NCBI GenBank assembly: GCA_036337295.1
Contig: JAYZEN010000007.1
Coordinates: 434,001 to 498,000 of the forward strand
Source: Ketobacter sp036337295
GTDB taxonomy: Bacteria; Pseudomonadota; Gammaproteobacteria; Pseudomonadales; Ketobacteraceae
Direction of reading: 5' to 3'
Length of the DNA stretch: 64,000 nt
Below, piece by piece: positions 7,938-15,425 of the stretch. How positions within the stretch are numbered: the first letter of the stretch is position 1; each line of letters begins with the position of its first letter. A program made the translations under genes and the position numbers. The notes beneath the pieces were generated by a model. It searched no databases. It saw only the letters and a program-made list of their open reading frames with translations, and was not told where the DNA came from.

Positions 7938-8013
7938 TGGCTCCACAGGCAGGGCTCGAACCTGCGACCCAGCGGTTAACAGCCGCTTGCTCTACCAACT
8001 GAGCTACTGTGGA
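7938..8013 (-). tRNA. tRNA-Asn (GTT)
   Basis: 76-base cloverleaf. The acceptor stem TCCACAG pairs with CTGTGGA. The D-arm is GCTCAGTTGGTAGAGC, the anticodon loop is CTGTTAA with GTT, the T-arm is GGTTCGAGCC, and CCA is encoded. A strong promoter lies upstream and a terminator downstream, so it is a single-gene unit. Confidence 0.97.
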
Positions 8014-8032
8014 TCAGCTCTTGAGGACGCGT

Positions 8033-8061
8033 ATATTAAGGGCATGAATCCTTTCGGTCAA
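8033..8061 (-). promoter_or_regulatory. promoter of tRNA-Asn
   Basis: On the minus strand TTGACC and TAATAT are spaced by 17 bases, followed by a GC-rich discriminator (ACGCGTCC) typical of stringently controlled stable-RNA promoters. The predicted start is about 10-15 bases before the mature tRNA end. Confidence 0.75.
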
Positions 8062-8258
8062 CCACTTTTTTCCATTTTTTTATCAATCAGTTAGGGTGTT
8101 TGTACGGTTGTCAAAAGGATTGATTGCCTGCTCCGGGGCTGCGTGGGACAGGCCGGTAAATTTAGCCCGGGCGAAGGGTGGGTTCTATTGCAATAGCAAC
8201 GTAACTCACTATAGTGTCGGGTCTCAGCGTCTCTCATTGTCATCACAGGGGGTTTACC

Positions 8259-9533
8259 TTGTTTATAGACCAGGCATCTGCTCAGGATTTGCAAGCGCAA
8301 TTGGCTGAACTGGAAAAGCAGTATGCAGCGATTCAGTCTGCCAAATTAAATTTGGATTTAACCCGGGGCAAGCCCAACAGTGCACAGTTGGACTTGTCCA
8401 ATGGGCTGGATGGGATTTTGACGGACGGGTACAAGGCGGCTGATGGTACGGATTGCCGTAATTACGGTGGTCTTGATGGTCTTCCAGAAGCTAAAGCCCT
8501 GTTTTCGCAGGTATTGGGTGTCTCGCCTGCTGAGACCCTGATTGGTGGCAACGCCAGTTTGACACTGATGTTCCAGACCATGGCATTTGCGCATTTCTTC
8601 GGTGTTCGCGGTGCCGAGAGTGCGTGGAGTCGTGAGGGGGAAATCAAGTTCCTGTGCCCAGTGCCGGGATACGATCGTCATTTTGGTATATGTGAAGAGC
8701 TCGGCATTACCATGATCCCGGTGGCCATGGACGAGAATGGTCCGCTGATGGACGAAGTGGAAGCGCTGGTCAAGGCGGACCCCTGCATCAAAGGGATCTG
8801 GTGTGTTCCCCGTTTTTCCAACCCAACGGGTATTGTTTACAGTGACGAAGTGGTGGATCGCATCGCCCGGCTGGCCAAGATCGCCGGAGCCAACTTCCGT
8901 GTCATGTGGGATAACGCCTACGCCATTCATGCCTTGAGCCACGACGCCCCTGCGCTGGCAAATGTCATGGACGCAGCCCGCCAGCATGGCACCGAGGATT
9001 CCATCGTGGTATTCGGCTCCACCTCCAAGGTGACCTTTGCCGGATCGGGTTTGGCCTTTATGGGCACCTCCGAGGAAAATCTCAAACATTTCAAAAAACA
9101 TCTTGGCATGGGAACCATAGGCCCGGACAAAGTCAATCAATTGCGCCACGTTAAGTTTTTTGGTGATTATGCCGGCTTGCTTGATCATATGGACAAGCAT
9201 GCGGAATTACTCAAGCCGCGTTTTGACGCGGTGCTGCAGCACCTGGATCAGGGGTTCTCCGAGTCCGATATGGGGAGCTGGACAGTGCCCGAAGGTGGCT
9301 ATTTTGTGTCCTTTGACTGTCGGCCTGGTCTGGCAAAGGAAATCGTTCGCCTGGCAGCAGAGGCAGGGGTTAAGTTGACACCTGCGGGGGCGACATTCCC
9401 GTACGGCCGTGATCCGGAGGATAAGAACATCCGCCTGGCACCCAGTTTTCCTTCATTGCCGGATATCAACAAGACCATGGAAGTGTTCGTGGTGTGTGTG
9501 AAGTTGGCGTCCATCCGACAGAAGCTGGCCTGA
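8259..9533 (+). CDS. PLP-dependent aspartate aminotransferase (PF12897-type)
   Basis: Fold-type I aminotransferase of the divergent group that includes the corynebacterial aspartate aminotransferase AspT, so it probably interconverts aspartate and oxaloacetate with 2-oxoglutarate/glutamate. LDLTRGKPNSAQLDLS near the N-terminus is the family signature. Also visible are NYGGLDGLPEAKALF, VPGYDRHFGICEELGI, WDNAYAIHAL (PLP-binding Asp) and FGSTSKVTFAGSG with the Schiff-base lysine. The start is taken as TTG 8259 with GGGGG 6 bases upstream, giving 424 residues. A GTG at 8214 would add 15 residues with no family match. It is followed by a terminator and uvrB, an arrangement known from pseudomonads. 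Confidence 0.88.
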   Translation: MFIDQASAQDLQAQLAELEKQYAAIQSAKLNLDLTRGKPNSAQLDLSNGLDGILTDGYKAADGTDCRNYGGLDGLPEAKALFSQVLGVSPAETLIGGNASLTLMFQTMAFAHFFGVRGAESAWSREGEIKFLCPVPGYDRHFGICEELGITMIPVAMDENGPLMDEVEALVKADPCIKGIWCVPRFSNPTGIVYSDEVVDRIARLAKIAGANFRVMWDNAYAIHALSHDAPALANVMDAARQHGTEDSIVVFGSTSKVTFAGSGLAFMGTSEENLKHFKKHLGMGTIGPDKVNQLRHVKFFGDYAGLLDHMDKHAELLKPRFDAVLQHLDQGFSESDMGSWTVPEGGYFVSFDCRPGLAKEIVRLAAEAGVKLTPAGATFPYGRDPEDKNIRLAPSFPSLPDINKTMEVFVVCVKLASIRQKLA

Positions 9534-9597
9534 TCTTACGGTACGCCACGGCTCTGGCATTCCCTCTTGTTTTCTGCAGGTTATCTGAAGAGTATCT

Positions 9598-9639
9598 GAA
9601 AGCCCGACAGGCTTGGTCACGTCGGGCTTTCGCATTTTT
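9598..9639 (+). terminator. terminator after aminotransferase
   Basis: GAAAGCCCGAC pairs with GTCGGGCTTTC across a 12-base loop, followed by GCATTTTT. It separates the aminotransferase and uvrB transcripts. Confidence 0.82.
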
Positions 9640-9704
9640 GGTGGGGGAGTGTGGTATAGTTTGCAAAATTTGTCCGTCAGGTCCCAATTCCTAAATTCGA
9701 TCCG

Positions 9705-11723
9705 GTGCTAACCGTGCGCAAATTCAAGGTCCATTCCAAATACAAGCCGGCAGGAGATCAGCCGACGGCGATTTCGCAATTGGTGGAAGGCCTGGAGGAC
9801 GGGCTGTCCCACCAAACATTATTGGGGGTGACCGGCTCCGGTAAAACCTTCACCATCGCCAATGTGGTGGCGCAGGTGCAGCGGCCTACCCTGGTGATGG
9901 CTCACAATAAAACACTCGCAGCTCAGCTTTACGGTGAATTCAAAGAGTTTTTTCCGAACAATGCCGTTGAGTACTTTGTTTCCTACTATGACTACTATCA
10001 GCCGGAAGCCTATGTTCCGTCATCCGACACCTTTATTGAAAAAGATTCGTCCATAAACGAGCATATTGAGCAGATGCGACTGTCTGCCACCAAGGCGTTG
10101 CTGGAACGGGAAGATGTCTTGATCGTGGCGACGGTCTCGTCCATTTATGGTTTGGGTGATCCAGGCAGCTACCTGAAAATGGTGTTGCATCTGGATCGGG
10201 GCGAACCCATGGATCAGCGCAAAATTCTGCGGCGGCTGGCAGAGTTGCAGTACACCCGCAATGATCTGGAGTTTAACCGGGCCACTTACCGGGTACGGGG
10301 TGAAGTGATCGATGTGTTCCCGGCGGAATCCGAGCGGGAAGCATTGCGTATCGAGTTGTTCGACGATGAGGTGGAAAACCTTTCCCTGTTTGATCCGCTC
10401 ACCGGTGAAGTGCTGCAGAAAGTGCCGCGCTTTACGATCTATCCGAAGTCCCATTATGTTACCCCGCGGGAGACGGTGCTGGACGCCATTGACAACATCA
10501 AGGTTGAGCTGCGGGAACGGCTGGAATTCTTCTCCAACGAAGGCAAATTGCTGGAGCACCAGCGGCTCAGCGAGCGCACCCGGTTTGATATCGAGATGAT
10601 GCAGGAGCTGGGTTATTGCACCGGCATTGAAAACTATTCACGATTTCTATCCGGTCGGGCACCGGGGGAGCCTCCGCCCACCTTGTTTGAATATCTGCCT
10701 CAGAACGCCCTGGTGGTGATCGATGAATCCCACGTCACGGTGCCGCAGATTGGCGGTATGTTCCGGGGCGATCGCTCGCGCAAGGAAACCCTGGTGCAAT
10801 ACGGTTTCCGCCTGCCATCGGCCCTGGATAATCGCCCGCTGAAGTTCGAGGAGTGGGAGGCATTGTGCCCCCAGACCATCTTTGTTTCGGCAACCCCCGG
10901 CCCCTATGAGGCCGAGCACCAACAGGCCATTGTGGAGCAGATCGTGCGACCCACCGGCCTGGTGGACCCCGAAATCGAAGTGCGTCCGGCCCTCACTCAG
11001 GTGGAGGACCTGCTGTCCCAGATTCACACAACGGTGGCTAAAGAAGAGCGGGTGCTGGTTACCACGCTCACCAAACGCATGGCGGAAGACCTGACCGATT
11101 ATCTGATGGAGCATGGTGTCAGGGTGCGCTACCTGCACTCGGACATTGATACGGTGGAGCGCGTTGAGATTATCCGCGACCTGCGGCTGGGGGAGTTCGA
11201 TGTGCTGGTGGGCATTAACCTGTTGCGGGAAGGGCTGGATATGCCGGAAGTGTCCCTGGTGGCCATTCTGGATGCAGACAAGGAAGGCTTCTTGCGCTCG
11301 GACCGCTCCCTGATTCAGACCATTGGCCGGGCAGCCCGAAACCTCAATGGAAAGGCCATCCTCTACGCCGACAAGATCACCAATTCCATGCAGCGGGCCA
11401 TGGATGAAACCGAACGGCGCCGGACCAAGCAGATCCACTTTAACGAAGCCAACGGTATCACGCCCAAAGGCATCAAAAAATCCGTTGAAGACATTCTGGA
11501 AGGTGCCAGGGCCCCGGGTGGGAAAAAACTCGGCCGTAAAGTGGCTGAAAAGAAAACAGGCTATGATCGGGATCTTTCGACCATGGAGCCGCGTCAGGTC
11601 AGCGCACTGATCAAGGAGCTTGAGCAGAAGATGTTTGAGGCGGCGAAAAGTCTGGAGTTTGAAGAGGCTGCACGATTACGGGATGAAGTGCAGCAAATCA
11701 AAAGCCGGGCCTTTATTCAATAA
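9705..11723 (+). CDS. uvrB: excinuclease ABC subunit B
   Basis: Damage-verifying helicase-like subunit of nucleotide excision repair, acting with UvrA and UvrC. 672 residues, the standard length. Walker A GVTGSGKT is at 41-48. The beta-hairpin region (YYDYYQPEAYVPSSDTFIEKD, about 92-112) clamps one DNA strand. The DEAD-like VVIDESH and the SATPGPYE, LREGLDMPEVSLVA and QTIGRAARN motifs of the helicase core follow. A C-terminal UVR domain (about 631-665) binds UvrC. GTG 9705 is used; GTG 9714 is an alternative. I see no CTGT-N8-ACAG LexA box upstream. Confidence 0.97.
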   Translation: MLTVRKFKVHSKYKPAGDQPTAISQLVEGLEDGLSHQTLLGVTGSGKTFTIANVVAQVQRPTLVMAHNKTLAAQLYGEFKEFFPNNAVEYFVSYYDYYQPEAYVPSSDTFIEKDSSINEHIEQMRLSATKALLEREDVLIVATVSSIYGLGDPGSYLKMVLHLDRGEPMDQRKILRRLAELQYTRNDLEFNRATYRVRGEVIDVFPAESEREALRIELFDDEVENLSLFDPLTGEVLQKVPRFTIYPKSHYVTPRETVLDAIDNIKVELRERLEFFSNEGKLLEHQRLSERTRFDIEMMQELGYCTGIENYSRFLSGRAPGEPPPTLFEYLPQNALVVIDESHVTVPQIGGMFRGDRSRKETLVQYGFRLPSALDNRPLKFEEWEALCPQTIFVSATPGPYEAEHQQAIVEQIVRPTGLVDPEIEVRPALTQVEDLLSQIHTTVAKEERVLVTTLTKRMAEDLTDYLMEHGVRVRYLHSDIDTVERVEIIRDLRLGEFDVLVGINLLREGLDMPEVSLVAILDADKEGFLRSDRSLIQTIGRAARNLNGKAILYADKITNSMQRAMDETERRRTKQIHFNEANGITPKGIKKSVEDILEGARAPGGKKLGRKVAEKKTGYDRDLSTMEPRQVSALIKELEQKMFEAAKSLEFEEAARLRDEVQQIKSRAFIQ

Positions 11724-11738
11724 GGTGATTCTTCGCAT

Positions 11739-12746
11739 ATGAAAGTATTGGTAACCGGGGCAGCCGGTTTTATAGGGTCCGCACTGTCTCACCGGCTTCT
11801 GGCACGGGGTGATCAGGTGGTGGGTCTCGATAACCTGAATGATTACTACGATGTCAGCCTGAAAGAGGCCCGCCTGGCTCGATTGAAAGACCACAAAGGG
11901 TTTACCTTTCAGCGCCTGGCGTTGGAAGATCGTGCTGACCTGGAAGCGTTGTTCAAGGCGGAGCAGCCACAACGGGTGGTGAATATGGCAGCTCAGGCGG
12001 GTGTGCGCTATTCCCTGGAAAATCCACATGCTTACGTGGACTCCAATCTGGTGGGCTTTGTCAATCTTCTGGAATGTTGTCGGGCCAGCCAGGTTGAGCA
12101 TCTGGTGTATGCATCCAGCAGTTCCGTGTACGGTGCCAATACCACCATGCCGTTCTCCGTACACGATAACGTCGATCACCCTCTGTCGCTGTATGCTGCC
12201 ACCAAAAAGGCCAACGAGCTGATGGCGCATACCTACAGTCATCTTTACGGCCTGCCGACCACGGGCTTACGCTTTTTCACGGTCTACGGGCCCTGGGGGC
12301 GACCGGATATGGCCCTGTTCAAGTTCACCAAGGCTATCCTGCAGGGCAACCCTATAGACGTCTTCAACTATGGCAATCATCGCCGGGATTTCACCTACAT
12401 TGACGACATCGTCGAAGGCATGCTGCGGACATTGGACAGCGTGGCCCAGCCCAACCCCCAGTGGACCGGGGATGCCCCGGATTCGGCCAGCAGTAGAGCG
12501 CCTTATCGCCTATATAATATAGGCAGCAATCGCCCGGTGGAGCTGCTGCGCTATATCGAGGTGTTGGAACACTGCCTTGGGCGTACGGCAGAGAAGAATC
12601 TTTTGCCCATGCAGCCGGGTGACGTACCGGATACCTATGCCGACGTGGATGCCTTGGTGGCGGATGTGGGCTACCGACCCCAAACCACCGTGGAAGAGGG
12701 GGTTGCCCGCTTTGTGGACTGGTATCGGGACTTCTATAAAGTCTGA
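11739..12746 (+). CDS. NAD-dependent epimerase, UDP-glucuronate 4-epimerase type
   Basis: Extended short-chain dehydrogenase that probably converts UDP-glucuronate to UDP-galacturonate for surface polysaccharide. 335 residues. GAAGFIGS at 7-14 binds NAD. SSSSVYG precedes the catalytic pair Tyr152 and Lys156 (YAATK). LDNLNDYYDVSLKEARLARL and TGLRFFTVYGPWGRPDMALFKFTKAIL are characteristic of the UDP-glucuronate epimerase branch rather than GalE. It starts 15 bases after uvrB, so it may ride on the uvrB transcript. The exact substrate is inferred from family resemblance. Confidence 0.85.
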   Translation: MKVLVTGAAGFIGSALSHRLLARGDQVVGLDNLNDYYDVSLKEARLARLKDHKGFTFQRLALEDRADLEALFKAEQPQRVVNMAAQAGVRYSLENPHAYVDSNLVGFVNLLECCRASQVEHLVYASSSSVYGANTTMPFSVHDNVDHPLSLYAATKKANELMAHTYSHLYGLPTTGLRFFTVYGPWGRPDMALFKFTKAILQGNPIDVFNYGNHRRDFTYIDDIVEGMLRTLDSVAQPNPQWTGDAPDSASSRAPYRLYNIGSNRPVELLRYIEVLEHCLGRTAEKNLLPMQPGDVPDTYADVDALVADVGYRPQTTVEEGVARFVDWYRDFYKV

Positions 12747-12762
12747 TTTTTGAAATCATGAC

Positions 12763-12791
12763 TTGCACTTACGGGTGGGCAGTGGTACTTT
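12763..12791 (+). promoter_or_regulatory. promoter of tRNA-Val(GAC)
   Basis: TTGCAC and TACTTT at 17-base spacing, then a GCGCGCC discriminator and the mature tRNA 18 bases on. The GC-rich discriminator fits a stringently controlled stable-RNA promoter. Confidence 0.7.
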
Positions 12792-12809
12792 TGCGCGCCT
12801 GAATACAGC

Positions 12810-12886
12810 AGGCACGTAGCTCAGTTGGTTAGAGCACCACCTTGACATGGTGGGGGTCGTTGGTTCGAATCCGATCGTGCCTACCA
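12810..12886 (+). tRNA. tRNA-Val (GAC)
   Basis: 77-base cloverleaf. The acceptor stem AGGCACG/CGTGCCT is followed by encoded ACCA. The anticodon stem-loop CCACC-TTGACAT-GGTGG has anticodon GAC. The T-arm carries GGTTCGAATCC. It lies 3' of the epimerase and 5' of the infC leader. Confidence 0.97.
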
Positions 12887-13004
12887 AATTTACACTTGGA
12901 TCGAGCGTCTAAGTGGTTCTGTAGCTTGAGAATTTTCCAAAGCAGTCTTAGAATCTCAAGGGCAGAACCCTTGGGGTTCTCTTTAAGTAGATATAAATGG
13001 AATC

Positions 13005-13037
13005 AAGCAACCCTGGATTGGGTGGCTTGGTTTTTTT
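13005..13037 (+). terminator. attenuator-like hairpin in infC leader
   Basis: AAGC-A-ACCC, loop TGGATT, GGGT-G-GCTT, then GGTTTTTTT: an 8-bp stem with one internal A.G mismatch and a seven-T run, ending 24 bases before the infC start codon. A second hairpin, AGAACCC/GGGTTCT, lies at 12964-12980. The arrangement looks like a leader where transcription into infC-rpmI-rplT can be stopped, or like the tRNA-Val terminator. Which of the two cannot be told from sequence. Confidence 0.5.
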
Positions 13038-13061
13038 ATTAACGGGCTTGGAGGAAGAGCT

Positions 13062-13607
13062 ATTAAGCAGCGTAACAGACGCCCCGTAGTACAGTCGAAA
13101 AAGAACCGGACTAATGATGAGATCACTTGCGCTGAAGTGCGATTGATTGGAGGAGACGGTGAGCAGGTTGGCATTGTCAGTATTGATGACGCCCTGAAAG
13201 CTGCCGAGGAAGCGGAGATGGATCTGGTGGAAATCGCTCCTGACGCTGAACCTCCCGTGTGCCGGATCATGGACTACGGAAAGCACATCTTCGAAGAGAA
13301 GAAGCGCCAAGCTGAAGCCCGTAAAAAGCAGAAACAGACCCAGGTGAAGGAAATCAAGATTCGCCCGGGAACTGAAGAGGGGGACTACCAGGTCAAACTT
13401 CGCAACCTGAAGCGGTTCCTCGAAGATGGTGACAAAACCAAAATCACTCTGCGCTTCCGCGGTCGTGAGATGGCGCACCAGGAGTTGGGAATGGAGATGA
13501 TGAAACGCATCGAAGCCGATCTCGACGAACTGGGTGCTGTTGAGCAAGTGCCGAAAATGGAAGGCCGTCAGATGACGATGGTGATTGCACCGAAAAAGAA
13601 AAAGTAA
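13062..13607 (+). CDS. infC: translation initiation factor IF-3 (ATT start)
   Basis: Binds the 30S subunit, prevents premature 50S joining and checks the start codon. The reading frame matches IF-3 from the very N-terminus (KQRNRRPVVQSKKNRTNDEITCAEVRLIG), well upstream of the first GTG at 13137. The only sensible start is ATT at 13062, with AGGA 6 bases upstream. That gives 181 residues, the family's length. An ATT/AUU start is the known hallmark of infC autoregulation. The N-domain, a lysine-rich linker (about 83-105) and the C-domain (RGREMAHQELGMEMM) are all present. thrS, the usual upstream neighbour, is absent here. Confidence 0.95.
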   Translation: MKQRNRRPVVQSKKNRTNDEITCAEVRLIGGDGEQVGIVSIDDALKAAEEAEMDLVEIAPDAEPPVCRIMDYGKHIFEEKKRQAEARKKQKQTQVKEIKIRPGTEEGDYQVKLRNLKRFLEDGDKTKITLRFRGREMAHQELGMEMMKRIEADLDELGAVEQVPKMEGRQMTMVIAPKKKK

Positions 13608-13664
13608 ACCATTCCGGTTTGCTCATTAAACTTTAAACATTGTGAAAACAATGCGGAGCGATAT

Positions 13665-13859
13665 ATGCCTAAGATGAAAACAAACCGTGGGGCTGCCAAG
13701 CGTTTTAAAAAAACCGCCAACGGTTTCAAGCGTAAACAAGCCTTCAAACGTCACATTCTGACCAAGAAGAATTCCAAGCGGATTCGTCAGTTGCGACCCA
13801 AGACCATGGTGCACAAGTCCGATGTGGCTTTGGTTGCACGCATGATGCCTTACGTGTAA
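13665..13859 (+). CDS. rpmI: 50S ribosomal protein L35
   Basis: 64 residues, highly basic. MPKMKTNRGAAKRFKKT at the start and RHILTKKNSKRIRQLR in the middle are textbook L35. The 57 bases from infC end in a purine-rich segment with GGAG 6 bases before the ATG. It is second in the infC-rpmI-rplT operon, where L20 is known in E. coli to repress translation from the rpmI leader. Confidence 0.98.
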   Translation: MPKMKTNRGAAKRFKKTANGFKRKQAFKRHILTKKNSKRIRQLRPKTMVHKSDVALVARMMPYV

Positions 13860-13888
13860 GGCCGGTTAGGAATTTGGAGGTTTAAACA

Positions 13889-14248
13889 ATGCCAAGAGTA
13901 AAACGCGGTGTTACCGCATCTCGCCGTCACAAGAAAATTCTGAAACAGGCCAAAGGTTATTACGGTGCCCGTTCACGCGTTCTGCGCGTAGCCAAGCAAG
14001 CCGTTACCAAGGCCGGTCAATATGCGTATCGTGACCGTCGTCAGCGTAAGCGTCAGTTCCGTCAGCTGTGGATCACCCGTATCAACGCAGCTGCCCGCAT
14101 GAACGGTCTGTCCTACAGCCGTTTCATCAACGGCCTGAAAAAAGCGTCTGTCGAAGTGGATCGTAAGATCCTGGCCGACATCGCAGTGCACGATCAAGCG
14201 ACTTTTGCAGCGTTGGCAGAGAAGGCGAAGGCCAGTCTTTCCAACTAA
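13889..14248 (+). CDS. rplT: 50S ribosomal protein L20
   Basis: 119 residues, basic and helical. MPRVKRGVTASRRHKKILKQ and AKGYYGARSRVLRVAKQAV form the long RNA-binding N-terminus. The globular domain contains LWITRINAAARMNGLSYSRF. A strong GGAGG sits 10 bases before the start. In other gammaproteobacteria L20 is an early assembly protein and operon repressor. A terminator/attenuator follows before pheS. Confidence 0.98.
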   Translation: MPRVKRGVTASRRHKKILKQAKGYYGARSRVLRVAKQAVTKAGQYAYRDRRQRKRQFRQLWITRINAAARMNGLSYSRFINGLKKASVEVDRKILADIAVHDQATFAALAEKAKASLSN

Positions 14249-14299
14249 GCGTCGCGATCTGTCGCCGTCACAATCAGGTGACAAATCAAGCATAGAATA

Positions 14300-14330
14300 G
14301 GGGAAGGGCTCAGGCTCTTCCCCTTTTTTG
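14300..14330 (+). terminator. terminator between rplT and pheS
   Basis: GGGGAAG pairs with CTTCCCC across a 10-base loop, followed by six T. Because pheS starts 27 bases downstream it could act as a partial terminator or attenuator, but no phenylalanine-rich leader peptide precedes it. Confidence 0.82.
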
Positions 14331-14356
14331 TTTATCGAATTCAAAGCGGAATCACC

Positions 14357-15373
14357 ATGGATAACCTGCAAACACTTCTTGAACAAGCATTGGCTGCAGT
14401 AGCGCATGCCGACTCAGTGGCGGGCCTGGATCAGGTTCGGGTTCAGTACTTGGGCAAAAAGGGTGAAATCACCGGGCAGCTGAAAACGCTCGGCAAGCTG
14501 GAGCCGGAAGCCCGTAAGGCCGCCGGTGCAGAGATCAATCAGGTGAAGGAGCAGGTGCAGGATGCCATTAGAGCGCGGCAGGCATTGCTGGAAGCGCAGG
14601 CGCTGCAACAGCAGTTGGCCAGTGAAGCCATCGACGTCACCCTGGCCGGGCGCAGCGGAGTTGTGGGTGGTCTGCATCCGGTGAGCCGCACCATGGAACG
14701 CATTGAGTCCTTCTTCTCCTCCATGGGGTTCCAGGTGGTGGAAGGGCCCGAAATCGAAGACGATTTCCATAATTTCGAAGCCTTGAATATTCCCGGTCAT
14801 CATCCTGCCCGGGCCATGCACGATACGTTTTATTTCGACGCCACCACGTTGTTGCGCACCCACACCTCTCCGGTCCAGGTGCGTACCATGGAAAGCTCGG
14901 CTGCCCCTTATCGCATTATTTGTCCGGGGCGTGTGTATCGCTGTGATTCGGACCTGACTCACACCCCAATGTTCCATCAGGTAGAGGGGCTGTTGGTGGA
15001 TACCGATATCACCTTTTCTGATTTGAAAGGTATCCTGGCTGAGTTCCTCCGTGACTTTTTCGAGAAGGATCTGGACGTCCGTTTTCGTCCGTCCTACTTC
15101 CCATTCACCGAGCCCAGTGCCGAAATGGACATCCAGTGCGTAATGTGTGATGGCCACGGCTGCCGCGTGTGCAGTCATACCGGTTGGCTGGAAATCCTGG
15201 GCTGCGGTATGGTGCACCCCAAAGTGTTTGAACACGTCAATGTGGACTCCGAAAAATACACCGGTTTTGCCTTCGGCATGGGAGTGGAGCGTCTCACCAT
15301 GCTGCGTTATGGCGTGAATGACTTGCGTCTGTTCTTTGAAAACGACCTGAAATTCCTGCGGCAATTTCAGTAA
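14357..15373 (+). CDS. pheS: phenylalanine--tRNA ligase alpha subunit
   Basis: Catalytic subunit of the alpha2-beta2 PheRS, charging tRNA-Phe in the cytoplasm. 338 residues. An N-terminal coiled coil (about 1-90) precedes the class II core with GFQVVEGPEIEDDFHNFEALNIP, HPARAMHDTFYF, LRTHTSPVQVRTM (motif 2 region), RVYRCDSDLTHTPMFHQVEGL, and motif 3 GFAFGMGVERLTMLRYG near the C-terminus. A Cys pair CVMCDGHGCRVC (about 256-267) is an embellishment seen in many bacterial enzymes. pheT follows after 52 bases. Confidence 0.98.
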   Translation: MDNLQTLLEQALAAVAHADSVAGLDQVRVQYLGKKGEITGQLKTLGKLEPEARKAAGAEINQVKEQVQDAIRARQALLEAQALQQQLASEAIDVTLAGRSGVVGGLHPVSRTMERIESFFSSMGFQVVEGPEIEDDFHNFEALNIPGHHPARAMHDTFYFDATTLLRTHTSPVQVRTMESSAAPYRIICPGRVYRCDSDLTHTPMFHQVEGLLVDTDITFSDLKGILAEFLRDFFEKDLDVRFRPSYFPFTEPSAEMDIQCVMCDGHGCRVCSHTGWLEILGCGMVHPKVFEHVNVDSEKYTGFAFGMGVERLTMLRYGVNDLRLFFENDLKFLRQFQ

Positions 15374-15425
15374 TCAACATAGAACGTCATAACGAATATC
15401 AATACAGAATTTAGAGGAACAGGAC

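Noticed and set aside
9640..9704. LexA box upstream of uvrB
   Set aside because: Looked for CTGT-N8-ACAG between 9534 and 9704 and saw none.
14249..14356. Phenylalanine-rich leader peptide before pheS
   Set aside because: No short frame with clustered Phe codons precedes the hairpin at 14300, so classical PheRS attenuation is not supported.
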